DNA of 64,000 nt from Asticcacaulis sp. EMRT-3 (GCF_030027245.1 NZ_JASERT010000001.1:455001-519000); one strand, 5' to 3'; positions 48,307-58,042 are shown, counted from the stretch's first letter. Numbers and translations: made by a program. Notes: generated from the sequence alone by a model not told the origin.

Positions 48307-48617
48307 GATTTTTGACCACGGATAACACGGATGATGGCCTATTGCCATCTACACGGATAAGGTCTTTGATTTCAGGGTAACCGCAGTCTTCGACGACAAG
48401 GCCGTCATGATCAGAATGATTTGCGGGCTCAAATATTGTGTTTTTACCATGAAGTCCGCGCCCTTATCCGTGTCGCCGTGCAGCGGCATCCGTGTCGATG
48501 GCCATCGGCTGTCGATCCGTGGTGAAATCCTTCCCTTCCTATCCCGCCACAAAATATGCTGACAAATCCTCGGGCTTAAGCTTAACTGTTACCCAAAGCT
48601 TAACGGATCAGGGCGAT
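48307..48617. other. Intergenic region with inverted CACGGATAA repeats
   Basis: About 310 bp without a gene. ACACGGATAAGG (48352-48363 approx.) and CCTTATCCGTGT (48463-48474 approx.) are perfectly inverted, and further copies of ACACGGATGATGG and GCATCCGTGT occur, so this may be a decayed repeat element. TTAAGCTTAACTGTTACC near 48578 may belong to a promoter. Confidence 0.5.
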
Positions 48618-49364
48618 ATGTCGGGCGCGGCGGGGAAAAATTCGCAAGACGGATGGCGTCTGCCCATCTTCCGCAAGCGCGCGGCCTTTTATTATGACGG
48701 CTTCAACCTCTATCAGGCGGTCGATGCCTATAAGCGCCCCTATCTGAAATGGCTCAATCTGAAGGCCCTGAGCCGGGCGCTTGCGCCAAAATCAGAGGCC
48801 GTCAAGCGCGTGGTCTGGTGTTCGGCTTTCCGGCCGGCGCAGAAATTCAAGCTGAAGCGCCACGAAGACTATATGAAGGCGCTGCAAGGGCAGGGGGTGA
48901 TCTGCCGCATGGGCCATTTCATCCACGCCACAGACACCTGCAAGGCGTGCGGGCACGGCTGGCAGATCGCGGTGGAAAAACAGGGCGATGTCAATCTGGC
49001 CCTGTCCATCGCTGCCGATGCCGAGGATAATCTGTTCGATATTTGCTATCTGGTGACGGCGGATGGCGATCACGCTGCCACGGCGCGCTATCTGAAGGAG
49101 CGGTTCCCGAAAAAAAAGCTGGTGCTGGTGACTCCGCCTGGCCGTTATCCCAATCGCCATATCGAACGGCTGGCCGATGCCTGCCTCGACATTGAAACCC
49201 GTCATCTCGAAGCGGCCCTGTTGCCGCAGATGGCGAAATATAAGGCTCGTTTTTTGCGTTCATCCGAAAAAATCGCCCGCCCGGACATCTATAATCCGCC
49301 GCAAGTGCTCCAGAAAAAGCACCTGACTCTGGTGGTCAATAATGGGGCGGCCCATCATGGCTGA
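48618..49364 (+). CDS. NYN-domain (LabA/PIN-like) protein
   Basis: A 248-residue protein with a NYN/PIN-like nuclease fold. Acidic residues expected at the active site appear in AAFYYDGFNLYQAVD, EKQGDVNLALSIAADAEDN and YLVTADGDHAATARYL. An inserted knuckle HATDTCKACGHGWQ looks like a zinc site with C and H. It might cut or bind RNA; the target is unknown. ATG at 48618. The next gene overlaps its 3' end by eight bases. Confidence 0.85.
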   Translation: MSGAAGKNSQDGWRLPIFRKRAAFYYDGFNLYQAVDAYKRPYLKWLNLKALSRALAPKSEAVKRVVWCSAFRPAQKFKLKRHEDYMKALQGQGVICRMGHFIHATDTCKACGHGWQIAVEKQGDVNLALSIAADAEDNLFDICYLVTADGDHAATARYLKERFPKKKLVLVTPPGRYPNRHIERLADACLDIETRHLEAALLPQMAKYKARFLRSSEKIARPDIYNPPQVLQKKHLTLVVNNGAAHHG

Positions 49365-49797
49365 ACCGTTTGAACAACGCCTCTATGCCCTGATCGAGCG
49401 CCATCAGCATTGTTCGCCCGAAGCGCTGGAAAATTTCCGGGCGCTGGGTGACGACGCCTTCGTGGTCGGCGATCTTGGCGGCGAGCACCAGATCGGCTTC
49501 TATCTCGATGACGTGCAGCGCTTGCTGAAAAGCTATGGCGTCGAGCCGCCCATCGAACAGAAGGCCTCACCCTTTTGGTGGCTGTGGCCCGATAAATGCC
49601 TGGTGTACCGCGATTTCACGATAGGCGAACTGAAGGCGCTGATTCGCACCGGCATCTGGCCCGATGACGCCTATGAATGGGAAGAGGTCAGTCTCGGCCA
49701 GAAGCTGGCCAGTCTGAGCGTGATGCTGGTTCTGCTGGTGCTGGTTCTGGGCCTGCTGGGCCTGGGCGTGTGGTGGATCGCGCACTGGATCGGTTAG
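49357..49797 (+). CDS. Small membrane protein next to NYN gene
   Basis: A 146-residue protein. The soluble N-terminal part (residues 1-110) carries EPFEQRLYALIERHQHCSPE and FWWLWPDKCLVYRDFTIG; one or two membrane helices end the protein (about 117-144). It overlaps the NYN gene stop, so the two are coupled. No family recognised. Confidence 0.65.
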   Translation: MAEPFEQRLYALIERHQHCSPEALENFRALGDDAFVVGDLGGEHQIGFYLDDVQRLLKSYGVEPPIEQKASPFWWLWPDKCLVYRDFTIGELKALIRTGIWPDDAYEWEEVSLGQKLASLSVMLVLLVLVLGLLGLGVWWIAHWIG

Positions 49798-49871
49798 GCG
49801 AGGTGTTGATTTTCACCGACACGATTCATCGGCTTGACTCTTATCGCGCCGTATCGCACAAGCGAAAGACC

Positions 49872-50060
49872 TTACGGGAGAGTGCGTGACCTAAAGTCCA
49901 CGCCGCCGAAGGCGCAACCGCCCCGGAAACGCTCAGGCCAACGGACCGTAAGTCATCTAAAACGCTGGAAAGTGATGCTGTCATGGCATCCGCCGACGGA
50001 GCGAAGGCGTTTTACAGACGCTGAAATCTCTCAGGCCACAAAGGACAGCGGGGGCAGACC
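49872..50060 (+). promoter_or_regulatory. Tandem glycine riboswitch
   Basis: Aptamer 1 (about 49872-49951) has TTACGGGAGAG, GCCGCCGAAGGCGCAAC, CGGAAACGCTCAGG and closing GGACCGTAA. Aptamer 2 (about 49962-50051) has CATCCGCCGACGGAGCGAAG, GAAATCTCTCAGGCC and AAAGGACAG. The spacing of ten bases between aptamers and the position 28 bases before gcvT are typical. Glycine binding turns on the glycine-cleavage operon in known cases. Confidence 0.94.
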
Positions 50061-50087
50061 GAACCTTAAAACCGTCTGCGAGCCCTC

Positions 50088-51233
50088 ATGTCAGAAGAAA
50101 TCCTCAAATCGACGCCCCTCGAAGACCGCCATATCGCGCTGGGTGCGCGCATGGTGCCGTTTGCCGGTTACAACATGCCCGTGCAATATGAGGGCGTGCT
50201 GGCCGAACACAAATGGACGCGAGCCTCCGCCGGTCTGTTCGATGTGTCGCATATGGGACAGGCGCGCATTACGGGCGAGGGGGCTATCGCCACGCTGGAA
50301 GCCCTGACCCCGACCGATTTCGCCGCCCTGAAAGCGGGCCGCCAGAAATATGCGCTGTTGCTGGCTGAAGACGGCGGCATTCTCGACGACTGGATGGTGT
50401 CGCGCCCTGAGGCCGAGGGCTTCTTTCTGGTGGTCAATGCCGCCTGCAAGGATCAGGATTTCGAGATCATCGCCGACGCCATCGCCGACGACGAAAATGG
50501 CCCCCCAGACGAACTTGAAGATGTCGAGTTTGAAGTGCTGACCGAGCGGGCGCTTCTGGCCCTGCAAGGGCCGAAGGCCAAGGACGTGATGCGCGAACTG
50601 TGCCCGGCGGCCTGTGACATGTATTTCATGGACTGCGGCACGTTTGAGCTGCTGGGCGAAACGGCGTTTATTTCGCGCTCCGGCTATACGGGCGAGGATG
50701 GCTTTGAGATCAGCTTCCCGGCGGAGCGCGTCGGCGATCTGTGGGACGAACTGCTCTCCAGCCCTCTGGTGAAGCCGATCGGGCTGGGCGCGCGCGACAG
50801 TTTGCGCCTGGAGGCCGGAATGCCGCTCTACGGGCATGAGATGGATGCAGGCTATACGCTGGTTGAGGCTAATCTTGGCTTCGCCATGCAAAAATCAAGA
50901 CTTGAGCGCGGCGACATCAGGGGCATTGACAGGATCCGCGCCCAGCTTGGCGGCGATCTGGCGCGGGTGCGCGTCGCTATCCGCGTGCTGGCAGGCCCGC
51001 CCGCCCGCGAAGGTGCGAAAATTCTAGACGGCGACGGCGAGGAACTGGGCGTTGTGACGTCCGGCGTGCCGTCGCCCAGCCTTGGGGTTTCCATCGCTAT
51101 GGGCTATGTGCCGCCCGCCTTTTCCGCCATCGGCACGGCTGTCCAACTGGAAGTGCGCGGCAAACCCTATGCCGCCGAAATCGTCAGCCTGCCGTTTGTG
51201 GCCAATGGCTATCATCGCCAACCGAAATCCTGA
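50088..51233 (+). CDS. gcvT: Glycine cleavage T protein
   Basis: Aminomethyltransferase (381 residues) moving the methylene group of glycine to tetrahydrofolate. PFAGYNMPVQYEGV, GLFDVSHMGQARI, ALQGPKAKDVM, SRSGYTGEDGFEIS (folate-binding aspartate region) and GLGARDSLRLEAGMPLYGHE are present. First gene after the glycine riboswitch; gcvH follows in 15 bp. Confidence 0.97.
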   Translation: MSEEILKSTPLEDRHIALGARMVPFAGYNMPVQYEGVLAEHKWTRASAGLFDVSHMGQARITGEGAIATLEALTPTDFAALKAGRQKYALLLAEDGGILDDWMVSRPEAEGFFLVVNAACKDQDFEIIADAIADDENGPPDELEDVEFEVLTERALLALQGPKAKDVMRELCPAACDMYFMDCGTFELLGETAFISRSGYTGEDGFEISFPAERVGDLWDELLSSPLVKPIGLGARDSLRLEAGMPLYGHEMDAGYTLVEANLGFAMQKSRLERGDIRGIDRIRAQLGGDLARVRVAIRVLAGPPAREGAKILDGDGEELGVVTSGVPSPSLGVSIAMGYVPPAFSAIGTAVQLEVRGKPYAAEIVSLPFVANGYHRQPKS

Positions 51234-51248
51234 GCAAAGGACAATCTC

Positions 51249-51614
51249 ATGAAATTCACCAAGGATCACGAATGGGTGCGCGTCGAGGGCGCGGAAGCCT
51301 TTGTGGGCATTTCGCTCTATGCCGCCAATGCGCTCGGCGATGTTGTGTTCGTCGAGCTGCCCGAAATGGGTAAGACCGTGAAGCAGGGCGACGCCTTTGC
51401 TGTCGTCGAAAGCGTCAAGGCCGCGTCGGATGTCTATGCGCCGGTGTCGGGCGAGGTGGTTGCGGTCAATGACGACCTGCCGAATGCGCCCGAAACCATC
51501 AATGCCGTGCCCGAAGCGGGCGGCTGGATCGCCAAGATCAAGCTGTCCGATCTGTCGGAGCTGGACGGGCTGATGGATCAGGTGGCTTACGACGCCTATC
51601 TGGACACCTTGTAA
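51249..51614 (+). CDS. gcvH: Glycine cleavage H protein
   Basis: Lipoyl carrier of the glycine cleavage system, 121 residues. The lipoyl lysine is K57 in [33 protein letters not shown] and [12 protein letters not shown] complete the family signature. Full length, in operon with gcvT and gcvP. Confidence 0.97.
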   Translation: MKFTKDHEWVRVEGAEAFVGISLYAANALGDVVFVELPEMGKTVKQGDAFAVVESVKAASDVYAPVSGEVVAVNDDLPNAPETINAVPEAGGWIAKIKLSDLSELDGLMDQVAYDAYLDTL

Positions 51615-51766
51615 TAAAAGAACCTCCCCTGATTTCAGGGGAGGGGGACCGCGCAGCTTGCTGCGGGGTGGTGGGGTTAAATGACCGTCGGAATTAACCC
51701 CCTCCGACGCTTCGCGCCACCTCCCCCTGAAATCAGGGGGAGTTCTTTGGTAGGAATTGTGAGCCT
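51615..51766. repeat. CCTCCCC palindrome pair inside gcv operon
   Basis: GAACCTCCCCTGATTTCAGG (from 51621) and CCTCCCCCTGAAATCAGGGG (to about 51741) are long inverted arms about 70 bp apart; each is itself a hairpin around TGATTTCA or TGAAATCA. Internal text GGACCGCGCAGC...GGTGGTGGGG equals the unit beside the DUF559 gene. It sits between gcvH and gcvPA and could set the relative amounts of the proteins. Confidence 0.85.
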
Positions 51767-53107
51767 ATGAGATACCTCCCTTTAAGCGCCCATGACCGGG
51801 CCGACATGCTGGACAAGATCGGTGTGGCCACTATCGACGATCTGTTCGTTGATGTGCCGCAGCCCGCGCGCCGCGCAGGCACGGTTGACCTGCCGACGGT
51901 GGCGGGCGAAATGGAGGTCGAGGCGCAGCTTCAGAGCCTTGCCGCGCAGAATGTGTCGCCGGCGAATGTGCCGTTTTTCATTGGGGCAGGGGCCTATCGC
52001 CACCACATTCCATCAACGGTTGATCATATCATCCAGCGCTCGGAATTCCTGACCAGCTATACGCCTTATCAGCCGGAAATCGCCCAGGGCACGCTGCAAG
52101 TCTTGTTTGAGTTTCAAAGCCAGGTGGCGCGTCTGACGGGGATGCCGGTGGCCAATGCCTCGCTCTATGACGGCTCGACCGCCGCCGCCGAAGGCGTGCT
52201 GATGGCGACGCGCGTCACGCGCCGCAACAAGGCCGTGCTGTCGGGCGGCCTGCATCCGCATTACCGCGAAACGGTCGAAACCCTGGCCCATGCGGTCGGG
52301 ATCAAAACCGAGGCCTGCGCTGTGGCGGTCGATCACGAAGCCGATGTGCTGCAACATATTGACGCCGATACGGCCTGTGTGGTGGTGCAGACGCCGAATG
52401 TCTTCGGCACGGCCACGGATGTGAGGAAGATCGCCGAGGCGGCGCAGGCCGCGGGCGCGCTGCTGATCGTGGTGGTGACCGAGGCCATGTCGCTGGGTCT
52501 GCTGAAATCGCCCGGTGAAATGGGCGCCGATGTGGTGGCGGTCGAAGGCCAGTCGATCGGCGTACCGCTGTCCTACGGCGGGCCCTATGTCGGGCTGTTC
52601 GCGGCGAAGGAAAAATACCTGCGCCAGATGCCGGGGCGTCTGTGCGGCGAGACGGTCGATGCCGATGGCGAGCGCGGCTTCGTGCTGACGCTTTCGACGC
52701 GCGAACAGCATATCCGCCGCGACAAGGCGACATCAAATATTTGCACCAATTCAGGGCTTTGCGCGCTGGCCTTCAGTGTTCACATGAGCTTGCTCGGCGA
52801 AACCGGCTTAAAGCGTGTGGCGAAAATCAACTATGCCAAGGCGCATCAACTGAAGGATCAACTGGTTAGCGCAGGGTTTGAAATCGTTACGCCGCGCTTT
52901 TTCAACGAATTCACGGTAAAATTGCCGAAACCTGCCACGCCGGTGGTGGAAGCGATGGCGGCCAGGGGCGTGCTGGGCGGGGTGCCGTTCGCGCGCCTGC
53001 AAAACGAACCAGGTTTTGAGAATGATCTGATTCTCGCCGTCACGGAAACCGTATCCGAGGCCGATATGGCCGCCCTTGTCATAGCCCTGAAGGAAGCCGT
53101 GCAATGA
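51767..53107 (+). CDS. gcvPA: Glycine dehydrogenase subunit 1 (P protein, N half)
   Basis: 446 residues, one half of the split PLP-dependent glycine decarboxylase. [69 protein letters not shown] and [25 protein letters not shown] are typical. ATG at 51767 has AGGA upstream. Its stop overlaps the gcvPB start (ATGA). Confidence 0.97.
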   Translation: MRYLPLSAHDRADMLDKIGVATIDDLFVDVPQPARRAGTVDLPTVAGEMEVEAQLQSLAAQNVSPANVPFFIGAGAYRHHIPSTVDHIIQRSEFLTSYTPYQPEIAQGTLQVLFEFQSQVARLTGMPVANASLYDGSTAAAEGVLMATRVTRRNKAVLSGGLHPHYRETVETLAHAVGIKTEACAVAVDHEADVLQHIDADTACVVVQTPNVFGTATDVRKIAEAAQAAGALLIVVVTEAMSLGLLKSPGEMGADVVAVEGQSIGVPLSYGGPYVGLFAAKEKYLRQMPGRLCGETVDADGERGFVLTLSTREQHIRRDKATSNICTNSGLCALAFSVHMSLLGETGLKRVAKINYAKAHQLKDQLVSAGFEIVTPRFFNEFTVKLPKPATPVVEAMAARGVLGGVPFARLQNEPGFENDLILAVTETVSEADMAALVIALKEAVQ

Positions 53108-54675
53108 GTATGAACAGCGTTGGCCGCCCGACGGCGCCGGAAATGACACCAGACATCGACGTTACAGCCGCCTCGTTCAGGACGCTGCTGGGCGGGCGCG
53201 GCCTGCTGCAGAATGAAAAGCTGATCTTCGAGAAGGACGATTACAGTCGTACCGGCGTCGATTTCGCCGATGTCGAGATCGACGCCTCCGACCTCGACGG
53301 CCTGTTGCGCGGCGATGATCTGGGCCTGCCGGGCCTGACCGAGCCGGAAGCCATGCGCCACTATGTCCGCCTGAGCCAGAAGAACCACGCCATCGACCTG
53401 GCGCTCTATCCGCTCGGCTCCTGCACCATGAAGCACAATCCGCGTCTCAATGAGAAGATGGCGCGCCTGCCGGGGCTGGGCGACATCCACCCCTTGCAGC
53501 CTGTCTCGACTGTGCAGGGCGCGCTGGCCCTGATGGACACGCTCAGCCACTGGCTGAAAACCCTGACCGGTATGCCCGCCGTCGCCATTACGCCCAAGGC
53601 GGGCGCGCATGGCGAGCTGTGCGGGCTGCTGGCCATCAAGGCGGCGCACGAGGCGAAGGGGCAGGGCCATCGCCGCACGGTTCTGGTGCCGACCTCGGCG
53701 CACGGCACCAATCCGGCCACAGCCGCCTTTGTCGGCTATCAGGTGCGCGAAGTGGCCCAGACCGAAGACGGCCGCGTCGATGTGGCCGATCTAGCCGCCA
53801 AGCTGGGGCCCGATGTGGCCGCCATCATGGTCACCAACCCCAATACCTGCGGGCTTTTTGAACGCGACATCATCGAAATTGCCCGCCTGACCCACGCGGC
53901 GGGGGCCTATTTTTACTGTGACGGCGCTAATTTCAACGCCATTGTCGGGCGGGTGCGTCCGGGCGATCTTGGCGTCGATGCCATGCATATCAATCTGCAC
54001 AAGACCTTCTCGACACCACACGGCGGCGGTGGGCCGGGTGCCGGGCCGGTGGTGCTGTCCGAGGCGCTGGCGCCTTTCGCGCCCAAGCCGTGGGTGGTCT
54101 CCCACGGTTCCGGCTTCGATCTGATCGAGCATGACGAAGGGATCAGCGCTGAAAATTTTGGCCGCCAAAAGCCTTTTGGAAGAATGTGCGCCTTTCACGG
54201 CCAGATGGGCATGTTTATCCGTGCGCTCACCTATATGCTCAGTCATGGCGCTGACGGGCTGAAGCAGGTGGCCGAGGACGCGGTTCTCAATGCCAACTAT
54301 ATTAAGGCCAGCTTGCAGGATCTGATGAGCGTGCCTTTCCCGGACGGCCCGTGCATGCACGAGGCGCTTTTCGACGACGAATGGCTGAAGGATACCGGCG
54401 TCACCACGCTCGATTTCGCCAAGGCGATGATCGACGAGGGCTTCCATCCGATGACCATGTATTTCCCGCTGGTCGTGCATGGCGCCATGCTGATCGAGCC
54501 GACCGAAACCGAATCGAAGGACGAACTCGACCGCTTTATCGCCACCTTGCGCGCCCTGGCCGGTGCTGCCAGGGCCGGTGAGGTGGCACGTTTCAAGGGT
54601 GCGCCCTATCTGGCCCCGGCCAAACGGCTTGATGAAACGCGCGCTGCCCGCCAGCCCCGGCTGAGCTACAGCTAG
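53104..54675 (+). CDS. gcvPB: Glycine dehydrogenase subunit 2 (P protein, C half)
   Basis: 523 residues, partner of gcvPA. The PLP lysine is in [61 protein letters not shown] and [13 protein letters not shown] are family marks. Overlaps gcvPA by four bases, so subunits are coupled. Last gene of the operon. Confidence 0.97.
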   Translation: MSMNSVGRPTAPEMTPDIDVTAASFRTLLGGRGLLQNEKLIFEKDDYSRTGVDFADVEIDASDLDGLLRGDDLGLPGLTEPEAMRHYVRLSQKNHAIDLALYPLGSCTMKHNPRLNEKMARLPGLGDIHPLQPVSTVQGALALMDTLSHWLKTLTGMPAVAITPKAGAHGELCGLLAIKAAHEAKGQGHRRTVLVPTSAHGTNPATAAFVGYQVREVAQTEDGRVDVADLAAKLGPDVAAIMVTNPNTCGLFERDIIEIARLTHAAGAYFYCDGANFNAIVGRVRPGDLGVDAMHINLHKTFSTPHGGGGPGAGPVVLSEALAPFAPKPWVVSHGSGFDLIEHDEGISAENFGRQKPFGRMCAFHGQMGMFIRALTYMLSHGADGLKQVAEDAVLNANYIKASLQDLMSVPFPDGPCMHEALFDDEWLKDTGVTTLDFAKAMIDEGFHPMTMYFPLVVHGAMLIEPTETESKDELDRFIATLRALAGAARAGEVARFKGAPYLAPAKRLDETRAARQPRLSYS

Positions 54676-54753
54676 TCCGCGGCACTCCATCTTGTTTCCT
54701 TATGCGGCGGGCCCATATCCTGATCATGGGAAACCCTTCGTGGAGTCTTGGTC

Positions 54754-55131
54754 ATGGCGATTCTGGCAAAGCTGTTGATGACGTTTGGCGGTGCATGTCT
54801 GATGCTGCTGGGCATGGTGATCGCCCCCTTGCCGGGCCCCTTCGGTGTGCCGGTCATGCTGATCGGCCTGATCATCATCTTGCGCGGCTCTACATGGATG
54901 AAACGGCTGTTCGTGCGCCTGCTGCATAAATATCCCAGGGTGATGCGGCCCATTCGTGCCCTGTTGCGTCCGGGCGCCAAGGTGGTGGCTCTGCTCTGGC
55001 TGACCAGCCTGCGTATCGAGCGGCGCGTCCTGCCCAAGCGCTATCGCTATCTGTATCGCTGCCGCCGCGATCTGAGGGGGATTCTCCATCAACGCCGCCC
55101 GCGTCGTGGGCTGGTAGCGGTTACGATGTAA
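54754..55131 (+). CDS. PGPGW-like small membrane protein A
   Basis: 125 residues with two membrane helices (about 5-22 and 29-47) around a PLPGPFGVP turn, then a basic tail rich in Arg (YRYLYRCRRDLRGILHQRRP). It resembles the putative PGPGW transmembrane family. GGAG precedes ATG at 54754. A related gene follows at 55360. Confidence 0.75.
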   Translation: MAILAKLLMTFGGACLMLLGMVIAPLPGPFGVPVMLIGLIIILRGSTWMKRLFVRLLHKYPRVMRPIRALLRPGAKVVALLWLTSLRIERRVLPKRYRYLYRCRRDLRGILHQRRPRRGLVAVTM

Positions 55132-55359
55132 AATATTGTTGCAAATCACAGAATGTGCAGCCGAAAACATGAACAAATACAAGCTTTGTCATCACGAAGT
55201 TTTCCTTACAGATACGAAACTTTCGACATCTTCACTTCGTCTTCAGGCTGAGCCTTTACAATGCCATGATGTCTCTCCATATGGGGCTTGTGTCGCTATG
55301 TTGCGGTGCGAAAAAATTTAGAGTTTTTTGGGGACGATAAGGCGTCCGAATTGATCAGC
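55132..55359. other. Spacer between the two PGPGW-like genes
   Basis: About 230 bp with lower GC than the flanks and no gene. It separates the paralogues, so the second gene probably has its own promoter here. No clear motif found. Confidence 0.45.
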
Positions 55360-55794
55360 ATGTCGAGTGAACACGGCGCTGTCGCGCCCATTGAAGAGAT
55401 GGTTCCTTCCCGCACCCGTTGCCGGATCCGCGCTGCCAAGCGTGCGATCAAGCGCTTTAGCCGACGTGTGCTCGGCTGGCTGCTGATCGCCCTTGGCTTG
55501 TCGCTGATCGCAGCGGGTTTTGTGCTGATCATTATTCCGGGCCATTATTTCCTGATCGTGTTTGGTCTGGTGCTGGTGCTCGGCAATTCCTTCTGGGCGC
55601 GTCGCCAGTTTGTGCATCTGAAGCGTCGCCACCCCAACTGGGTCATGCCGATCCGCAAGCTTTTGCGCCGTAATCCGCCGGTGGTTTCGGTGTTCTGGCA
55701 ACAGGTTCTGAAGGCCGAACGCTTTATCCTGCGCGGTCGTGGTATGCTGGTGGGTATGCGTCGCCGATTTCTCAGGCGCGCGCGCCCGGTCTAA
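55360..55794 (+). CDS. PGPGW-like small membrane protein B
   Basis: 144 residues, same layout as its neighbour: basic N-terminal helix (RCRIRAAKRAIKRFSRRVL), two membrane helices (about 47-67 and 69-87) with the turn IIPGHYFLIVFGL, then a basic tail (RRRFLRRARPV). The shared order and the W/R-rich middle suggest an old duplication. Start uncertain; ATG at 55360 has no strong ribosome binding site. A bidirectional terminator follows. Confidence 0.72.
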   Translation: MSSEHGAVAPIEEMVPSRTRCRIRAAKRAIKRFSRRVLGWLLIALGLSLIAAGFVLIIIPGHYFLIVFGLVLVLGNSFWARRQFVHLKRRHPNWVMPIRKLLRRNPPVVSVFWQQVLKAERFILRGRGMLVGMRRRFLRRARPV

Positions 55795-55826
55795 AAGCAC
55801 CCGGTCTAAAGCCGACAGACATTGAC

Positions 55827-55864
55827 AAAAAAAGCCCCTTCGGTTTCGCCGGAGGGGCTTTTTC
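55827..55864. terminator. Bidirectional terminator
   Basis: AAAAAAAGCCCCTTCGG and CCGGAGGGGCTTTTTC form a stem with A- and T-runs on both sides, serving the PGPGW-like gene on one strand and radC on the other. Confidence 0.92.
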
Positions 55865-55880
55865 TTGTTGCGCTGCCCGT

Positions 55881-56615
55881 TTACATAGCCCCGATCTGTT
55901 TCAGGCTGGCCACGCCTTCGCGACCGACGATCAGATGATCATGGACGCCGATCTTGAGCGGCTTGCCGGCGGCGACGATCTGTTTTGTCATGTCGATGTC
56001 GCCCTGACTCGGCATGGGATCGCCACTGGGGTGGTTATGCACGAGAATGACGTTGCTGGAAGAAAGCTCCAGCGCGCGACGCATGATTTCGCGCGGATAG
56101 GCCGGCGCATGATCGACCGTGCCGTGGCCCATGATTTCGTCGGCGATCAACTGATTTTTCTTGTCGAGAAACAGGATGCGAAACTGTTCGCGCGGCTCGT
56201 GGGCCAGGGTCACCTTGAGGTACGACACCAAAGCCGACCATGAGGCGATCACCGTGGTGCGGCGTAAGGGATCGGCCACCAGACGACGCGTGGCCTCGAA
56301 CATCAGTTGCAGATCAAGCGCGATGTCGGCGGTCATTTTCAGCGCCTTGCCGTGATTATCGAGCGCCGACACCTGTAGCATGTCATCGAGCGGGGCGGAG
56401 AGGGCGGCGGCCAGTGAGCCGAAGCGCGCCAGCAGGGCCTTGGCCAGCGGCTTGACATCGCGTTGCGGGATCGAGCGGAACAGGAACAGTTCGAGCAGTT
56501 CGTAATCGGGCAGGGCCGATACGCCGCCGATGCGTGCCCGGTCACGCAGACGCTGGCGATGGCCGCCATGTTGCGGGAGAAGGGGCTCAGCCGCCGGATG
56601 ATCGTTTGCGTCCAT
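55881..56615 (-). CDS. radC: RadC/JAB-domain protein
   Basis: 244 residues. The helix-hairpin-helix-like N-terminal part (GGVSALPDYELLELFLFRSI) is followed by a JAMM metalloprotease-type domain with HNHPSGDPMPSQGD. True function unresolved; the old link to DNA repair is not supported. ATG at 56615 with GGGGAGG close by. It lies 23 bp after the map stop on the same strand. Confidence 0.94.
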   Translation of the reverse strand: MDANDHPAAEPLLPQHGGHRQRLRDRARIGGVSALPDYELLELFLFRSIPQRDVKPLAKALLARFGSLAAALSAPLDDMLQVSALDNHGKALKMTADIALDLQLMFEATRRLVADPLRRTTVIASWSALVSYLKVTLAHEPREQFRILFLDKKNQLIADEIMGHGTVDHAPAYPREIMRRALELSSSNVILVHNHPSGDPMPSQGDIDMTKQIVAAGKPLKIGVHDHLIVGREGVASLKQIGAM

Positions 56616-56638
56616 GCCTCCCCCCAAAAATAAACGGC

Positions 56639-57457
56639 CTAGCCGGCGACTGCGCCCGGCCGGAACTGACCCGTTGGCGAGGCGGTGAACAGCTCGACGC
56701 CATTGTCCGTCACGCCGCAGCTATGTTCACACTGGGCGCTCAGCGTCTTGTCGCGCGTCACGGCGGTCCAGCCGTCGTTCAGTACTTTCACCTCATGACG
56801 ACCGAGATTGATCATCGGCTCGACGGTAAAGAACATGCCTTTTTCGAGCACGGGCCCGGTGCCCGCCTTGCCGAAATGCAGCACATTGGGGGCATCGTGG
56901 AAGATACGCCCGACGCCATGACCGCAGAAGTCGCGCACCACTGAGCAGCGCTGGCCCTCGGCATATTTCTGGATAGCGGCGGCGATGTCGCCAAAGGTGT
57001 TGCCCGGTTTGATCTGGGCCAGGCCGAGCGCCATCGCCTCATAGGTGACGTCGATCAAACGCTTTGCTTTCGGCGATACGTCGCCAACCTCGTACATGCG
57101 CGAAGTGTCGCCATGCCAGCCATCGATAATGCAGGTGACATCGATATTGACGATGTCGCCTTCACGCACGGTTTTTTCCGAAGGCATACCGTGGCAGACC
57201 ACATGATTGGCCGAGATACACACCGTATTCTGGTAGCCGCGATAAAAGACGCAGGCTGGCAAACCGCCATGATCAAAGATAAACTGGCGCGCCAGATCAT
57301 CGAGAAAGCTTGTGGCCACGCCGGGTTTGACGTGCGGGATCAGCATGTCGAGGCATTCGGCGGCCACACGGCCCGCCTTACGCATACCAGCGAAATCCTC
57401 ATCCGTGTGAATGCGGATGGTGTCGGAGCGGGTCATATAGTCGGAATCTGTCGTCAT
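56639..57457 (-). CDS. map: Type I methionine aminopeptidase
   Basis: Removes the first methionine from new proteins. 272 residues; metal ligands are in VNIDVTCIIDGWHGDTSRMY (two Asp), CGHGVGRIFHDAPN (His), FFTVEPMINLG (Glu) and QCEHSCGV (Glu). Starts at ATG 57457, or at 57436 in a shorter version. Operon with radC. Confidence 0.96.
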   Translation of the reverse strand: MTTDSDYMTRSDTIRIHTDEDFAGMRKAGRVAAECLDMLIPHVKPGVATSFLDDLARQFIFDHGGLPACVFYRGYQNTVCISANHVVCHGMPSEKTVREGDIVNIDVTCIIDGWHGDTSRMYEVGDVSPKAKRLIDVTYEAMALGLAQIKPGNTFGDIAAAIQKYAEGQRCSVVRDFCGHGVGRIFHDAPNVLHFGKAGTGPVLEKGMFFTVEPMINLGRHEVKVLNDGWTAVTRDKTLSAQCEHSCGVTDNGVELFTASPTGQFRPGAVAG

Positions 57458-57527
57458 GGCGGCAATATAGACCGCAGCGGCTCTCATTTCCAGAGGGGGC
57501 GCGGCCTATATTGTGTCGGTCGTTCCG

Positions 57528-57716
57528 TCAGAGCGTTTCCGAAAAAGCGGTCGGTGCCTGCCAGCCCATATTGTCGTGCCGCAGCGATCCGTCATCATAT
57601 CCGGCAGCGCCCGGTTGCGGCGCACAATGCGGACATTCTTCGAGGGCTTCTTCAACGGTGAGGCCATGATCAATAGCCTCCATCATGCACTTTAAACGTT
57701 CGGCAGCAGCGTCCAT
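57528..57716 (-). CDS. Small CxxC protein of unknown function
   Basis: 62 residues, starting MDAAAERLKCMMEAIDHGLT, with CPHC in LEECPHCAPQPG and no other known motif. GGAGATC precedes the ATG at a good distance. It reads toward map with a gap of 70 bp. The CPHC pair may bind zinc or be redox-active. Confidence 0.65.
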   Translation of the reverse strand: MDAAAERLKCMMEAIDHGLTVEEALEECPHCAPQPGAAGYDDGSLRHDNMGWQAPTAFSETL

Positions 57717-58042
57717 CAAAGGATCTCCATAAACTCCCCAAGGGTAACCAAAGGCAGTCTGCGCCCGCTTTTTTGAATTGTTAAATCAATTTTATTTGCA
57801 CTTGCGAAGGTTTGCATACGGACAATTTATTGCAACGCACAATGTCCGGGTTCGGATTAGCCTCCGGCTCAGACATGACTTACCCACGCCCAAAATCGCC
57901 GATAGTCTTAACGAAAGCCGAAAATCTTAACGAAGGGTTGACGGCCTCTGGCGGCCAGCGGCATGAAGGCCTAAGTGATGGGGACTTGGGCCTTCGGGCA
58001 TGAGTCGCGGTGAGAGCGTAGGTTCAGGGCGGAGTTCAAGGC
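57717..58042. other. Divergent region upstream of mipZ
   Basis: About 325 bp. TTAAATCAATTTTAT near 57781 resembles a CtrA-type TTAA-N7-TTAA box with one mismatch in the second half. CTTAACGAA occurs twice (57907 and 57928 approx.). A hairpin AAGGCC...GGCCTT lies around 57966-57993. No gene seen. Confidence 0.45.

Noticed and set aside
50091..54690. Long minus-strand frames opposite the gcv genes
   Set aside because: All four gcv proteins are unmistakable on the plus strand with operon spacing and a riboswitch.
57812..58003. A 63-codon plus-strand frame before mipZ
   Set aside because: No ribosome binding site, covers hairpins and promoter-like text, no recognisable protein features.
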